Shown one piece after another: positions 34,468-43,487 of a stretch of 64,000 bases of DNA (positions within the stretch are counted from its first letter, which is position 1; every line of letters begins with the position of its first letter). The stretch covers positions 620,001 to 684,000 of the forward strand of contig NZ_CP136864.1 in NCBI RefSeq assembly GCF_045689235.1. Reading direction: 5' to 3'. The notes beneath the pieces were generated by a model, which made no database searches, was not told where the DNA came from, and saw only the letters and a program-made list of their open reading frames with translations. The position numbers and the translations under genes were made by a program. Source of the stretch: Congregibacter variabilis (lineage in GTDB: Bacteria > Pseudomonadota > Gammaproteobacteria > Pseudomonadales > Halieaceae).

Positions 34468-37121
34468 GCGAGCTCCTCACCCAGACGGCACAGCGAAAAG
34501 CGCTGGCAATACCGACAGGCGTCAATTCTGGGGTCCACTGGGCTGTGCCCCGAAACGAACTCATTCGCGAGCAAGGTCAGTTCTTCAATCCAGCCATGTC
34601 GCAGTGCTTCCATCCCGCCACTTTGCTCATCCTCCAGCTGTTTATCGGCGCTCTCTATTCCCTTGATGAACTCTTGCTCGCCGATGCCCTTAAAACCCTC
34701 TGAGCCCGGTTTTAGGGATGCGTAGGTGATGCCTGCCGCAGGAGGTTCAAGTAGGGCATATAGCGGAAGCTGGGGGCGCGCAGGACGCTCCCCCAACCAT
34801 TGCTTGATGCTGCCAATGGCCCCGCTCTTGTAATCAATAATCAGCTCACGACCATCACTGAGTCGGTCGACCCTGTCTATACGCAGGCGTAATCGCAGAT
34901 CCCCGAGCTGGTGTTCTCGAGGCTCTTCGCGACCCGTAACCACAAACTCCTCAGTACGTTCCCGCTCCAGTGCCAACCAGCGCCGAAGAACAACATCCAA
35001 TCGTTGTCGCTCCAGTGCAATCATGTCACCACCGATAACATCGAGGCGTTCCTTAAGCAGGCCAAGCTGCGCATAGTCCAGTGCGCGCTGGATGACGGGG
35101 GTAAGCTCTGCGTCGGTGATCGAAGCCAGTTGGGTGCTATCGCGCAGACTGCCCCAAACGTCGTATAGCGCGCGGTGTAGAAGCGTGCCTCGTTCAGACG
35201 CCAGGAGGCCTGCAGTCAGCGCCGGTGTTTGCGTTGCCTGCAGTCTGGTCGCGGAAAAGGCTTGAAAGGGGCACGCCGATTGTTGCTCTAAAACGCTCGC
35301 TCCAACCCCCTGAAATGCACGCTCGTCCTTGGCCAGAGGCACTGAATTCAAAACTACCCTATCAAAAGCGGCCTTTGATGCCTGAACCAGCCAGCGCTCA
35401 TCCACTGTCCAGTCTTCGCTCTCAAGCTTGCTTGGAACTTCTACAATCAGCGGGCTCGGCAGGGCTTCGGCGCCATCGCGCTGGTTAACGTAACTGGCTT
35501 GAATTTCTCCCGCGCCGGCCAGCCAATGGTCCCAGCGAGCCTTTGCCCAGCGTCGCTCCCAGCCAGCATCGGCATGGGGCATACCCTGTTCCCTCTGAAG
35601 ACCGTGGGGTAGGTAGGGGTTTGGCTGCGCTGCTGCTGGCCAACGTTCCGCACTCATCCCGGTAATCCACATGGCGTCAAAGCGAAGTCCAGTCGTCTCG
35701 AGGGGGCCCAGCACTTGTATAGCTTGATCTTCAGTCCGCGGCTGAAATTGCTGCTCGCTCAATAACTCTCGGAGACTTTGAATAGCTTCAGGGAGTGTCA
35801 GTGCACCAGCGAAGAGATCCTGTGTCGCAAAGCTATCCAGCGCTTCCTGCCATTGCACAGCCTGCTGATACTCCAGAGAATCAAGAGTCGCGCCCCTGGA
35901 CCAACCCCAGGCGCTTAAAATCGCTCTAAACGGTTCCAGCCACTGCGACGGCGTGCGCGGGCGACGGTGCCAGCTGCCATTCGTCTCCAGTTGCAGAACC
36001 ACGTCCCAGGGAAGCTCACACGCCTCTTTATCAAGCAAGTCGTCCAGTACACTGCGCATCACACGCTGGGGGATTCGCTCTTTGGCAAGATCCCTAAGAC
36101 GCCTGATGCATCGCTCTCTGTGGGTCTTACGGTACGTCAGCGGTTTTATAAAACGTGACTGAAGAACTGCGATCACGCTCTCTACGGCAACTTCCGGCAG
36201 ACTGAACTCGAGTATTCGCAGTGCATCGCGTACTAAAGGCACGCGATCAAGCGTAAAACCCGTCGCGAAGTTCACCGGCAAGCTCGCGTAATCCTGCGTC
36301 AGACAGTCGAATTCCTTGCGGAGATAGTATTCGAGGCGATCCCGATCACTGTGCATATCAGACAGCACAACCGCATAGCGTCCCAAAGGATCTCGCTCGT
36401 GTTGCTCCCGACACCAGCGAGCAGCCATTTGCAGCTCTGCTGCCGGATCACTGAATGCTCGCGTGGGCAAAAGCTGAGCTGTTCGGTGAGGAAGCGTCAG
36501 TTGCTGCCAAGTCGGTGAGGCTTCGCAAAGCGCTTGGTGTAGAGGCGGTAAATCATCTTGGCTAAGCAGGGCTACCGATTGCCCCAGAGCGTCAGGACAG
36601 GTCAGTAGTTCTTCCAGCGCTTGCTCGGGCGTGACCGCATCCAGATCTAAAAGCACCTCACGAAACCGGCTTTCCCAACGAAGGAACGCGCGAGAATCTT
36701 CGTCAAAGCTAAAGGACTGACGCACTGCCTTATCGTCGAGGTTGATGCGCCATAGTGCCAGAGTCTCGCTCGCTTCCTGACACAGATTTGCTGCTCGCGA
36801 GGGACTGAGCAGTGAAAACGGGACAGCCTCGTCGGCGTCGATCACCTTTCGCCAGATCAATCTCTGCGCTGCGGCATCTACCAGTACCTTGGGTTCTATC
36901 AGTCCCCGCGTGACAGCGTGCCGCCAACGCTCGATCCAGAATTGCCGAAGCGGAAGTATGCTGCTGCTGGGCCACACCTGATCCCCCTTTGTCAGGCGAT
37001 ACTGATGCTGGGCATCGCCCACTGCCCGACTAAGACGACGATTAGGCGTAAGCACAGCGGTACCGCTTTCCAGCAGCTCGGCGATATCCTCTATGCCTGC
37101 AAATAATGGGCGCAAGCTCAT
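34464..37121 (-). CDS. AddB-like PD-(D/E)XK nuclease with predicted Fe-S staple
   Basis: An 885-residue protein of the family often called 'probable DNA repair protein' next to a UvrD/RecB-like helicase. The N-terminal two thirds resembles an inactivated helicase fold (AVLTPNRRLSRAV in place of Walker A). The nuclease motif is RELIIDYKSG near residue 765. Four cysteines match the AddB iron-sulfur staple: one in SACPFQAFSATRL and three in a C-x2-C-x5-C cluster near the end (CRYCQRFSLC). ATGA overlap with the AddA-like gene shows a coupled pair. Divergent from the DAHP synthase gene. Confidence 0.88.
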   Translation of the reverse strand: MSLRPLFAGIEDIAELLESGTAVLTPNRRLSRAVGDAQHQYRLTKGDQVWPSSSILPLRQFWIERWRHAVTRGLIEPKVLVDAAAQRLIWRKVIDADEAVPFSLLSPSRAANLCQEASETLALWRINLDDKAVRQSFSFDEDSRAFLRWESRFREVLLDLDAVTPEQALEELLTCPDALGQSVALLSQDDLPPLHQALCEASPTWQQLTLPHRTAQLLPTRAFSDPAAELQMAARWCREQHERDPLGRYAVVLSDMHSDRDRLEYYLRKEFDCLTQDYASLPVNFATGFTLDRVPLVRDALRILEFSLPEVAVESVIAVLQSRFIKPLTYRKTHRERCIRRLRDLAKERIPQRVMRSVLDDLLDKEACELPWDVVLQLETNGSWHRRPRTPSQWLEPFRAILSAWGWSRGATLDSLEYQQAVQWQEALDSFATQDLFAGALTLPEAIQSLRELLSEQQFQPRTEDQAIQVLGPLETTGLRFDAMWITGMSAERWPAAAQPNPYLPHGLQREQGMPHADAGWERRWAKARWDHWLAGAGEIQASYVNQRDGAEALPSPLIVEVPSKLESEDWTVDERWLVQASKAAFDRVVLNSVPLAKDERAFQGVGASVLEQQSACPFQAFSATRLQATQTPALTAGLLASERGTLLHRALYDVWGSLRDSTQLASITDAELTPVIQRALDYAQLGLLKERLDVIGGDMIALERQRLDVVLRRWLALERERTEEFVVTGREEPREHQLGDLRLRLRIDRVDRLSDGRELIIDYKSGAIGSIKQWLGERPARPQLPLYALLEPPAAGITYASLKPGSEGFKGIGEQEFIKGIESADKQLEDEQSGGMEALRHGWIEELTLLANEFVSGHSPVDPRIDACRYCQRFSLCRLGEELA

Positions 37122-37237
37122 GCGTCAATACTCAAAATCGCGGGGTAAAGCTGTCTATTCATTGTTGCGCCTCTGCATTACACTGCCGCGCCTCGAATAC
37201 GCACCACGCAAACTCGCACTCTAGCAGGACCGTTTTC

Positions 37238-38329
37238 ATGAGCAACAATGTCCATAACATCAATGTCGCCTCACAAGACATATTACCGACCCCAGCCGCT
37301 TTAAAGCAGCTTGTACCCTTGACAGACAAACTGGAGCAGGTGGTCACTGCCAGTCGACAAAGTGTTTTTGACATCCTCGATCGCAAGGACCATCGACTTT
37401 TGGTCGTCGTGGGCCCCTGCTCTATCCACGACACCAAGGCGGCGCTGGAATACGCCGAGCGGTTAAGCAGTCTGGCAGGCGAGTTAGACGACAGTTTGCT
37501 TATTGTTATGCGGGCGTACTTTGAAAAACCTCGAACCACGGTCGGCTGGAAGGGACTTATCAACGATCCGTGTCTTGATGACTCATTCCGCATCGAAGAA
37601 GGGTTGACTATCGCCAGGACACTGCTGGCCGATATAGTCACTATGGGTCTGCCGGTATCTACTGAAGCACTCGACCCCATTTCTCCGCAGTATATTCAGG
37701 ACTTGATTTCCTGGTCGGCGATTGGTGCCCGTACCACGGAATCCCAGACCCATCGCGAATTAGCCAGCGGTCTCTCATGTGCTGTGGGATTTAAGAATGG
37801 GACCGACGGCGGGTTGACTGTTGCGGTAAACGCCATGGGCGCCGCGTCTCAATCCCACCGCTTTTTGGGCATTAACAGCCAGGGACAGGTTTCCGTATTT
37901 ACCACCCGGGGTAATCGCTATGGGCATGTGGTGTTGCGCGGGGGAAGCGCGGGACCCAACTATGACTCAGTGAACGTTAAGCTCTGTGAGCAGGCCCTGG
38001 ATAAAGCCCAAATGCCGCAGAACATTATGGTCGACTGCAGTCATGCCAACTCCAACAAGGATCCATCATTGCAAACCCTGGTCGCTGACAACGTTGCTAA
38101 TCAGATTGCTGCGGGGAATCAGTCCGTTATCGGGCTCATGATCGAAAGTCACCTGCATGCAGGAAATCAATCTATGACAGCCAATCCAGATGACTTGCAG
38201 TACGGAGTATCCATTACCGATGGCTGCATCAGTTGGGAAGATACCGAGGCCTGCTTACGCTCGCTCCACGAAAAACTCAAAGATGTGCTTCCCACGCGGC
38301 TCGCCTCTCATGGTGACGCCAGCTCCTGA
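37238..38329 (+). CDS. aroF: 3-deoxy-7-phosphoheptulonate synthase (class I DAHP synthase)
   Basis: A 363-residue class I DAHP synthase, the first enzyme of the shikimate pathway, joining phosphoenolpyruvate and erythrose-4-phosphate. Diagnostic blocks are VVGPCSIHD, RAYFEKPRTTVGWKGLINDP, GARTTESQTHRELASGLSCAVGFKNGTDG and MVDCSHANSNKD, with the metal Cys, His, Glu and Asp present. The TTRGN and VDCSHxNSNKD segments are closer to E. coli AroF than AroG, but feedback specificity cannot be called safely. Start at ATG 37238 behind AGGA. No obvious aromatic-residue leader peptide lies upstream. Confidence 0.9.
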   Translation: MSNNVHNINVASQDILPTPAALKQLVPLTDKLEQVVTASRQSVFDILDRKDHRLLVVVGPCSIHDTKAALEYAERLSSLAGELDDSLLIVMRAYFEKPRTTVGWKGLINDPCLDDSFRIEEGLTIARTLLADIVTMGLPVSTEALDPISPQYIQDLISWSAIGARTTESQTHRELASGLSCAVGFKNGTDGGLTVAVNAMGAASQSHRFLGINSQGQVSVFTTRGNRYGHVVLRGGSAGPNYDSVNVKLCEQALDKAQMPQNIMVDCSHANSNKDPSLQTLVADNVANQIAAGNQSVIGLMIESHLHAGNQSMTANPDDLQYGVSITDGCISWEDTEACLRSLHEKLKDVLPTRLASHGDASS

Positions 38330-38418
38330 GTGCACCCGGAGCGAGTGTGGATCGTTGGGCGTTCCCCGGCACAGCAACATTTTCCTGAGCTAAGCGCCGA
38401 AGGTAAAACGCTAATGCA

Positions 38419-38994
38419 TCAATAGAAAGCGTTGCTACGGTCCGAATGATCGGTCATATCCCGCACGCCTTTGAGCTGCGGAAGTTGATCCAGAAGCGTT
38501 TTTTCTACACCGTCCTTGAGCGTCATATCAACGGCACTGCAACCCTGGCAGCCGCCGCCAAAACGTAGAACGGCGTAATCATCCTCAGTGACCTCCACCA
38601 AAGAGACTTCTCCTCCATGGGCAGCCAGGGACGGATTCACTTCGTTATAGAGAAGATAGTTAATGCGATCCTCGATGGGAGAATCATCGCTGACGCGGGG
38701 CATCTTGGCATTAGGGGCCTTGATCGTTAGCTGCCCACCCATGCGATCCGTGGAGTAATCCACCAGGGCGTCCTCGAGGAACGGCACACTGCGACCGTCA
38801 AACCAGGCAGTGATTTTTTCGAAGGGATGCTTTACGTCATCTTCCGCAATATCACCCTCTCGACAATAAGCGATGCAGGTCTCCGCTCGCGCAGTTCCAG
38901 GCTCATTAATAAACACTCTCACACCGAGAGCGTCCTCCTGCTTGGCCAGCAGTTCTGCAAGATATTCCTGGGCACTTTCCGTTATCGTGAGCAT
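38419..38994 (-). CDS. nfuA: Fe-S cluster carrier NfuA
   Basis: A 191-residue NfuA with a degenerate A-type N-terminal domain (ITESAQEYLAELLAKQED) and a C-terminal Nfu domain. The cluster-binding CxxC is in FGGGCQGCSAVDMTLKDG, near residue 150. It carries 4Fe-4S clusters to target enzymes, especially under oxidative or iron stress. ATG 38994 aligns with the E. coli start; an in-frame GTG five codons upstream is less likely. Convergent with aroF. Two predicted Fe-S enzymes lie in this window (sulfite reductase, ETF-QO). Confidence 0.94.
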   Translation of the reverse strand: MLTITESAQEYLAELLAKQEDALGVRVFINEPGTARAETCIAYCREGDIAEDDVKHPFEKITAWFDGRSVPFLEDALVDYSTDRMGGQLTIKAPNAKMPRVSDDSPIEDRINYLLYNEVNPSLAAHGGEVSLVEVTEDDYAVLRFGGGCQGCSAVDMTLKDGVEKTLLDQLPQLKGVRDMTDHSDRSNAFY

Positions 38995-39212
38995 CGGCGT
39001 AATAACCACACTTCCCGAGTAAATTAGTCGGGTATTATAGCGAGACTGTTGCAGACCGTCACTCCTTCATATGAATCGGCTCCTGTGTCTCAGCCCACCG
39101 CCTCAGTGCTCTTAAGGCTCTTGACTTCAATATCTGCTATTATTCGGCCGCAAATTTAGCGCTCTCACCGCCCCATCCCGGGCGATAGTCAACTAACGAT
39201 GAAGCAGGAATC

Positions 39213-42200
39213 ATGAACTCCTTTAGCCCAGTACCCGGTCCCCTTGCGGACGCTCTTCGCGATCGAATTCTTGTGATAGACGGGGCCATGGGGACCATGA
39301 TCCAGGCGGAAGGCCTGCAGGAAGCAGACTATCGCGGCGAGCGCTTTGCCGATCACCCTGGCGACCTCAAAGGCAATAATGACCTGCTCTCGATAACCCG
39401 TCCGGAGGTCATTGAAGGCATTCATACAGCCTACCTGCAGGCCGGCGCTGACATTATCGAAACCAACACCTTTAACGCCACAGCTGTAGCGCTGGAAGAT
39501 TACGGCTTGCAGGCCATTGCCCGAGAATTGAACGAGACATCGGCACGTATCGCCCGACGCGCTGCCGATGCCATGAGCGCAGAGACCCCCGAAAAGCCAC
39601 GCTTTGTAGCCGGCGTACTTGGGCCCACACCGCGTACCGCATCTATTTCACCGGACGTAAACGATCCGGGTGCTCGAAATGTTGATTTCGCCCGTCTGAG
39701 CGAGGATTACTCAGAAGCCGTTGGGGGCCTCCTAGACGGTGGCGTTGATCTTTTAATGATCGAAACCATCTTCGACACACTGAATGCCAAGGCGGCTATC
39801 TTTGCTATCGAGAGCGTGTTCGAGGAACGCGGTATTCGTCTTCCTGTGATGATTTCCGTCACTTTCCCGGATGTTAGCGGCAGGAATCTGTCGGGACAGA
39901 GTCCCACGGCATTTTGGTACTCCGTTGCACACGCGCGGCCTTTGGTCGTGGGAAGTAACTGCGGCAGACGATTCCTTGAAGTGCGCCCGTTTCTTGAAGA
40001 ACTCTCCAAAGCCACCGAAGGTTATTTCAGCGCCCATCTCAATGCGGGACTTCCCAATGCCTTTGGAGAGTACGACGAAGCGCCAGAAGTTATGGCTGGG
40101 GAATTCAGAGACTTCGCGGAGCGGGGATTTGTAAATCTTGTCGGTGGCTGTTGTGGCACTACGCCTGCGCACATCCGCGCTATTGCCCACGCGGTTGAAG
40201 GAATTGCTCCGAGAGTGCTTCCAGAAAACCCCCGGGCCTGTCAGCTCAGTGGACTCGAGCCTTTTACCTTTAATGCAGACAGTCTATTTGTAAATGTCGG
40301 TGAGCGCTGCAATGTCACCGGCTCTGCCCGCTTCAAAAAGCTCGTGTTGTCCGGAGATTACGAAACCGCGCTGGATGTCGCGCGCACCCAGGTTGAGGAC
40401 GGCGCTCAAATCATCGATATCAACATGGACGAAGGCATGCTCGATGCCAAAGAAGCCATGGTGACTTTTCTCAATCTGATTGCATCAGAGCCGGACATTT
40501 CCCGCGTACCGATCATGATTGACTCTTCGCGCTGGGAAGTGATCGAAGCGGGTTTGCGCTGCGTGCAGGGTAAGGCTGTTGTGAACTCGATTAGCCTTAA
40601 AGCCGGTGAAGAGGAGTTTCTGGAGCAGGCAAGACTGTGTCAGCGCTATGGCGCAGCCGTAGTAGTCATGGCCTTCGATGAAGACGGCCAGGCCGACACC
40701 ATCGCCCGCCGACAGGAAATCTGTCAGCGAAGCTGGGACTTGCTGCTTGAGCGTTTGGACTTCAATCCTGATGATATTATTTTTGACCCGAATATTTTCG
40801 CGGTTGCCACGGGTATCGAGCTTCATAACACCTACGCCGTAGATTTTATCGAGGCAACTCGCTGGATTAAGGAAAACCTTCCCGGGGCCAAAGTATCGGG
40901 CGGTGTATCCAACGTGTCTTTCTCCTTCCGGGGGAACAACCCCGTGCGCGAGGCTATTCACTCGGTGTTTCTGTATCACGCGATTCGTGCCGGCATGGAC
41001 ATGGGAATCGTCAACGCTGGGCAGCTGGCGGTTTATGACGAGCTCCCCGAGGAATTGCGTGAGGCTGTAGAAGACGTTGTACTGAACCGCCGGGACGACA
41101 GCACGGAACGCCTACTCGATATCGCCAGCAAATATCACGCAGACGGGCCCGCTACGGTGCGTGTCGAAGATCTTGCCTGGCGCGACGAGCCGGTGACGAA
41201 GCGCCTCGAATACGCCCTGGTCAAGGGCATCAATAGCTATATCGAAGAAGATGCGGAAGAAGCCCGGCAACAGGCCACACGCCCCATTGAAGTTATCGAA
41301 GGTCCGCTCATGGACGGCATGAATGTCGTCGGTGATCTTTTTGGTCAGGGCAAAATGTTTCTTCCCCAGGTAGTTAAAAGCGCGCGGGTGATGAAGCAAG
41401 CTGTGGCTTACCTGCAGCCGTATATCGAAGAAGAAAAAGCCGAGGGCAGCACCAACGGCAGAATCCTCATGGCCACGGTTAAGGGCGATGTCCATGACAT
41501 TGGCAAAAACATTGTCGGCGTCGTGCTTCAGTGCAATAACTATGAGGTTATTGATCTGGGGGTAATGGTGCATTGCGAGGAAATACTGCGTGTCGCCAAA
41601 GAGAAAAACGTCGATATTATTGGTCTGAGCGGTCTCATCACTCCGTCCCTTGACGAAATGATGCATGTTGCCAGCGAAATGCAGCGCACGGGTTTCTCGG
41701 TCCCGCTAATGATCGGTGGCGCCACCACTTCCAAGGCGCACACCGCGGTCAAGATCGAGCCCAACTATCAAAATGACCTGGTGGTGTACGTGCCGGATGC
41801 ATCCCGAAGTGTATCGGTGGCGTCCCTGTTACTGGGTGAGCAAAAGGCTGGATTCGTCAGCGAGCGACGAGAAGAATACGTGCAGGTTCGAGAGCGTATC
41901 GCTAACCGCAAGCCAAAGGCCAAGCGCCTGCCCTATGACAAAGCCCTGGCCAACCGCGCTGTATTTGATTGGGAGAGCTACCAACCACCCACGCCGAGCT
42001 TTACCGGTGTCCGGGTGTTTAAGAATATTCCCTTACAGGATCTGGTCGACACTATTGACTGGACTCCCTTCTTCATCACCTGGGAGCTTGCGGGCAAATA
42101 CCCCAAGATACTCGAGGATGATGTAGTCGGTGAACAAGCCAGAGACCTGTTTGCAGACGCACAGGCCATGCTCAAGAAAATTGTTGAAGAGGACTGGCTG

Positions 42201-42878
42201 GAGGCTTGTGCAGTCGTCGGCTTCTGGCCTGCTCACAGCGATGGCGAAGACGTTCTGGTAGATACCGGGGACGAGACTGCTCCGCTACGCTTGCATCATC
42301 TGCGACAACAAACCGAAAAAGCCAACGATCAACCGAATCTGAGTCTCAGTGACTATGTGGCCCCGGCAAATGATTACATCGGTGGTTTCTGTGTTACGAC
42401 GGGTCACGGTGTTTCCCAGCGTGCTGCTGCCTTTGAAGCGAACCATGATGACTACAATTCGATCATGCTCAAGGCCTTGGCCGATCGATTGGCAGAGTCA
42501 CTGGCTGAACATATGCACCTGCGTGTTCGCCAGGAATTCTGGGGCTATGCAGCGAATGAACAGCTATCAAACGAGGATTTGATCAGGGAGCGCTATCGGG
42601 GCATACGCCCTGCTCCTGGTTACCCTGCCTGTCCTGATCACACCGAGAAGCGAGCTTTGTTCAACTTGCTGGACGCTGAAGAGCGCTGCGGGGTGACGCT
42701 GTCTGATAACTACGCCATGGAGCCGGCATCGTCGGTGAGCGGTTGGTACTTCTCACACCCGGATGCACGATACTTTGCCGTAGGGAAAATTGGCGAAGAT
42801 CAGCTTGAATCGATCGCGACGCGTAAGGGTGTGAAGACGGCCGCACTGGCTCGCTGGCTGGCTCCCAACCTCGACTAA
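39213..42878 (+). CDS. metH: Cobalamin-dependent methionine synthase
   Basis: A 1221-residue MetH with all four modules. They are the homocysteine domain with the zinc cysteines (GSNCG, then GGCCGTTPAHI near residue 310), the methyltetrahydrofolate domain (VNVGERCNVTGSARFKKL, about 355-615), the cap and B12 domain with the cobalt-ligating GDVHDIGKN (about residue 760) and the C-terminal reactivation domain (RPAPGYPACPDHTEK). It moves a methyl group from methyl-THF to homocysteine. The 218-bp upstream region shows no recognisable cobalamin or SAM riboswitch. ATG 39213 has CAGGA before it. Confidence 0.97.
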   Translation: MNSFSPVPGPLADALRDRILVIDGAMGTMIQAEGLQEADYRGERFADHPGDLKGNNDLLSITRPEVIEGIHTAYLQAGADIIETNTFNATAVALEDYGLQAIARELNETSARIARRAADAMSAETPEKPRFVAGVLGPTPRTASISPDVNDPGARNVDFARLSEDYSEAVGGLLDGGVDLLMIETIFDTLNAKAAIFAIESVFEERGIRLPVMISVTFPDVSGRNLSGQSPTAFWYSVAHARPLVVGSNCGRRFLEVRPFLEELSKATEGYFSAHLNAGLPNAFGEYDEAPEVMAGEFRDFAERGFVNLVGGCCGTTPAHIRAIAHAVEGIAPRVLPENPRACQLSGLEPFTFNADSLFVNVGERCNVTGSARFKKLVLSGDYETALDVARTQVEDGAQIIDINMDEGMLDAKEAMVTFLNLIASEPDISRVPIMIDSSRWEVIEAGLRCVQGKAVVNSISLKAGEEEFLEQARLCQRYGAAVVVMAFDEDGQADTIARRQEICQRSWDLLLERLDFNPDDIIFDPNIFAVATGIELHNTYAVDFIEATRWIKENLPGAKVSGGVSNVSFSFRGNNPVREAIHSVFLYHAIRAGMDMGIVNAGQLAVYDELPEELREAVEDVVLNRRDDSTERLLDIASKYHADGPATVRVEDLAWRDEPVTKRLEYALVKGINSYIEEDAEEARQQATRPIEVIEGPLMDGMNVVGDLFGQGKMFLPQVVKSARVMKQAVAYLQPYIEEEKAEGSTNGRILMATVKGDVHDIGKNIVGVVLQCNNYEVIDLGVMVHCEEILRVAKEKNVDIIGLSGLITPSLDEMMHVASEMQRTGFSVPLMIGGATTSKAHTAVKIEPNYQNDLVVYVPDASRSVSVASLLLGEQKAGFVSERREEYVQVRERIANRKPKAKRLPYDKALANRAVFDWESYQPPTPSFTGVRVFKNIPLQDLVDTIDWTPFFITWELAGKYPKILEDDVVGEQARDLFADAQAMLKKIVEEDWLEACAVVGFWPAHSDGEDVLVDTGDETAPLRLHHLRQQTEKANDQPNLSLSDYVAPANDYIGGFCVTTGHGVSQRAAAFEANHDDYNSIMLKALADRLAESLAEHMHLRVRQEFWGYAANEQLSNEDLIRERYRGIRPAPGYPACPDHTEKRALFNLLDAEERCGVTLSDNYAMEPASSVSGWYFSHPDARYFAVGKIGEDQLESIATRKGVKTAALARWLAPNLD

Positions 42879-42906
42879 GGCAACGCACGCTCACTTAGAG
42901 AATCAT

Positions 42907-43194
42907 ATGACCAGTGACAGACAATCCAGCAACGATGAACTCGAAACTGACGTTGAGGGCAGGTCTTGCGAAAAGCCGGCTCCGGGACTGGAGAATAAGC
43001 GGGAGACATTAAATCCGTTTCAGGTAATCGGTAGCGTATTCGCCGCTGGCTTGGGCGTGCAGAGCAGTAAAAATCGCGAGCGCGATTTTAAGCAGGGCCG
43101 TGCTGCAACATTTATTGTTGCAGGCCTGCTGTTTACTGCGCTGTTTATTGGCACGGTCTACACCGTGGTCAGTATGGTCTTGAGTAGCCGCTGA
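42907..43194 (+). CDS. DUF2970 family small membrane protein
   Basis: A 95-residue protein. The conserved DUF2970 block is NPFQVIGSVFAAGLGVQSSKNRERDFKQG (residues 37-65), followed by one membrane helix (FIVAGLLFTALFIGTVYTVV). The first 35 residues are acidic and probably disordered. Function unknown in all members. It lies 28 bp after metH in the same direction and may be read from the same transcript. Confidence 0.82.
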   Translation: MTSDRQSSNDELETDVEGRSCEKPAPGLENKRETLNPFQVIGSVFAAGLGVQSSKNRERDFKQGRAATFIVAGLLFTALFIGTVYTVVSMVLSSR

Positions 43195-43226
43195 AGCGCC
43201 GACAGACCTGGTGAGTCAGCGCGTCC

Positions 43227-43343
43227 CTAGCTGGGCATGCCCGCAAGCCAAAAAGAAACTGCCGCAATGATGACGGTCATAATTACTACAGTGGCAACAG
43301 CGTCTGCTGTGCTATTCGATTTCTCTGGTCCGCTTGCGGCCAT
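43227..43343 (-). CDS. Tiny (38-residue) single-helix membrane protein
   Basis: A short frame on the - strand: ATG at 43343, TAG at 43227. The first 15 residues are polar (MAASGPEKSNSTADA). The rest is one hydrophobic helix (VATVVIMTVIIAAVSFWLAG) ending MPS. AAGGGAT lies 7 nt before the ATG, a good ribosome site. No family recognised. The clear amphipathic start, helix and ribosome site make it a credible gene despite its size. A triple 11-bp repeat lies just upstream. Confidence 0.6.
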   Translation of the reverse strand: MAASGPEKSNSTADAVATVVIMTVIIAAVSFWLAGMPS

Positions 43344-43360
43344 GGCTTTGATCCCTTTTT

Positions 43361-43393
43361 GTATCTGGTTGGTATCTGATTGGTATCTGGCGA
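43361..43393. repeat. Three tandem 11-bp repeats upstream of the 38-residue gene
   Basis: GTATCTGGTTG (43361-43371), GTATCTGATTG (43372-43382) and GTATCTGGCGA (43383-43393) sit head to tail. The first eight positions agree except for one base in the second unit. The array begins 17 bp upstream of the small gene's ATG, in its 5' leader or promoter. An 11-bp period puts the copies on one face of the helix, as in regulator-binding arrays. Confidence 0.7.
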
Positions 43394-43487
43394 ATAACGC
43401 GGCGCGATTTTAGCACTGCGCGCGCCTGGCCCCAAGTATTAATCTCGCCGCAGGGTACTTTGCTCATTGACGGCCTTACTTTACGCG

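Noticed and set aside
39121..39146. TTGACT...TATTAT promoter for metH
   Set aside because: The two boxes are only 12 nt apart, too close for sigma-70.
39010..39212. Possible cobalamin or SAM riboswitch before metH
   Set aside because: No B12-box-like core and no expression-platform hairpin with a T-run near the start were found.
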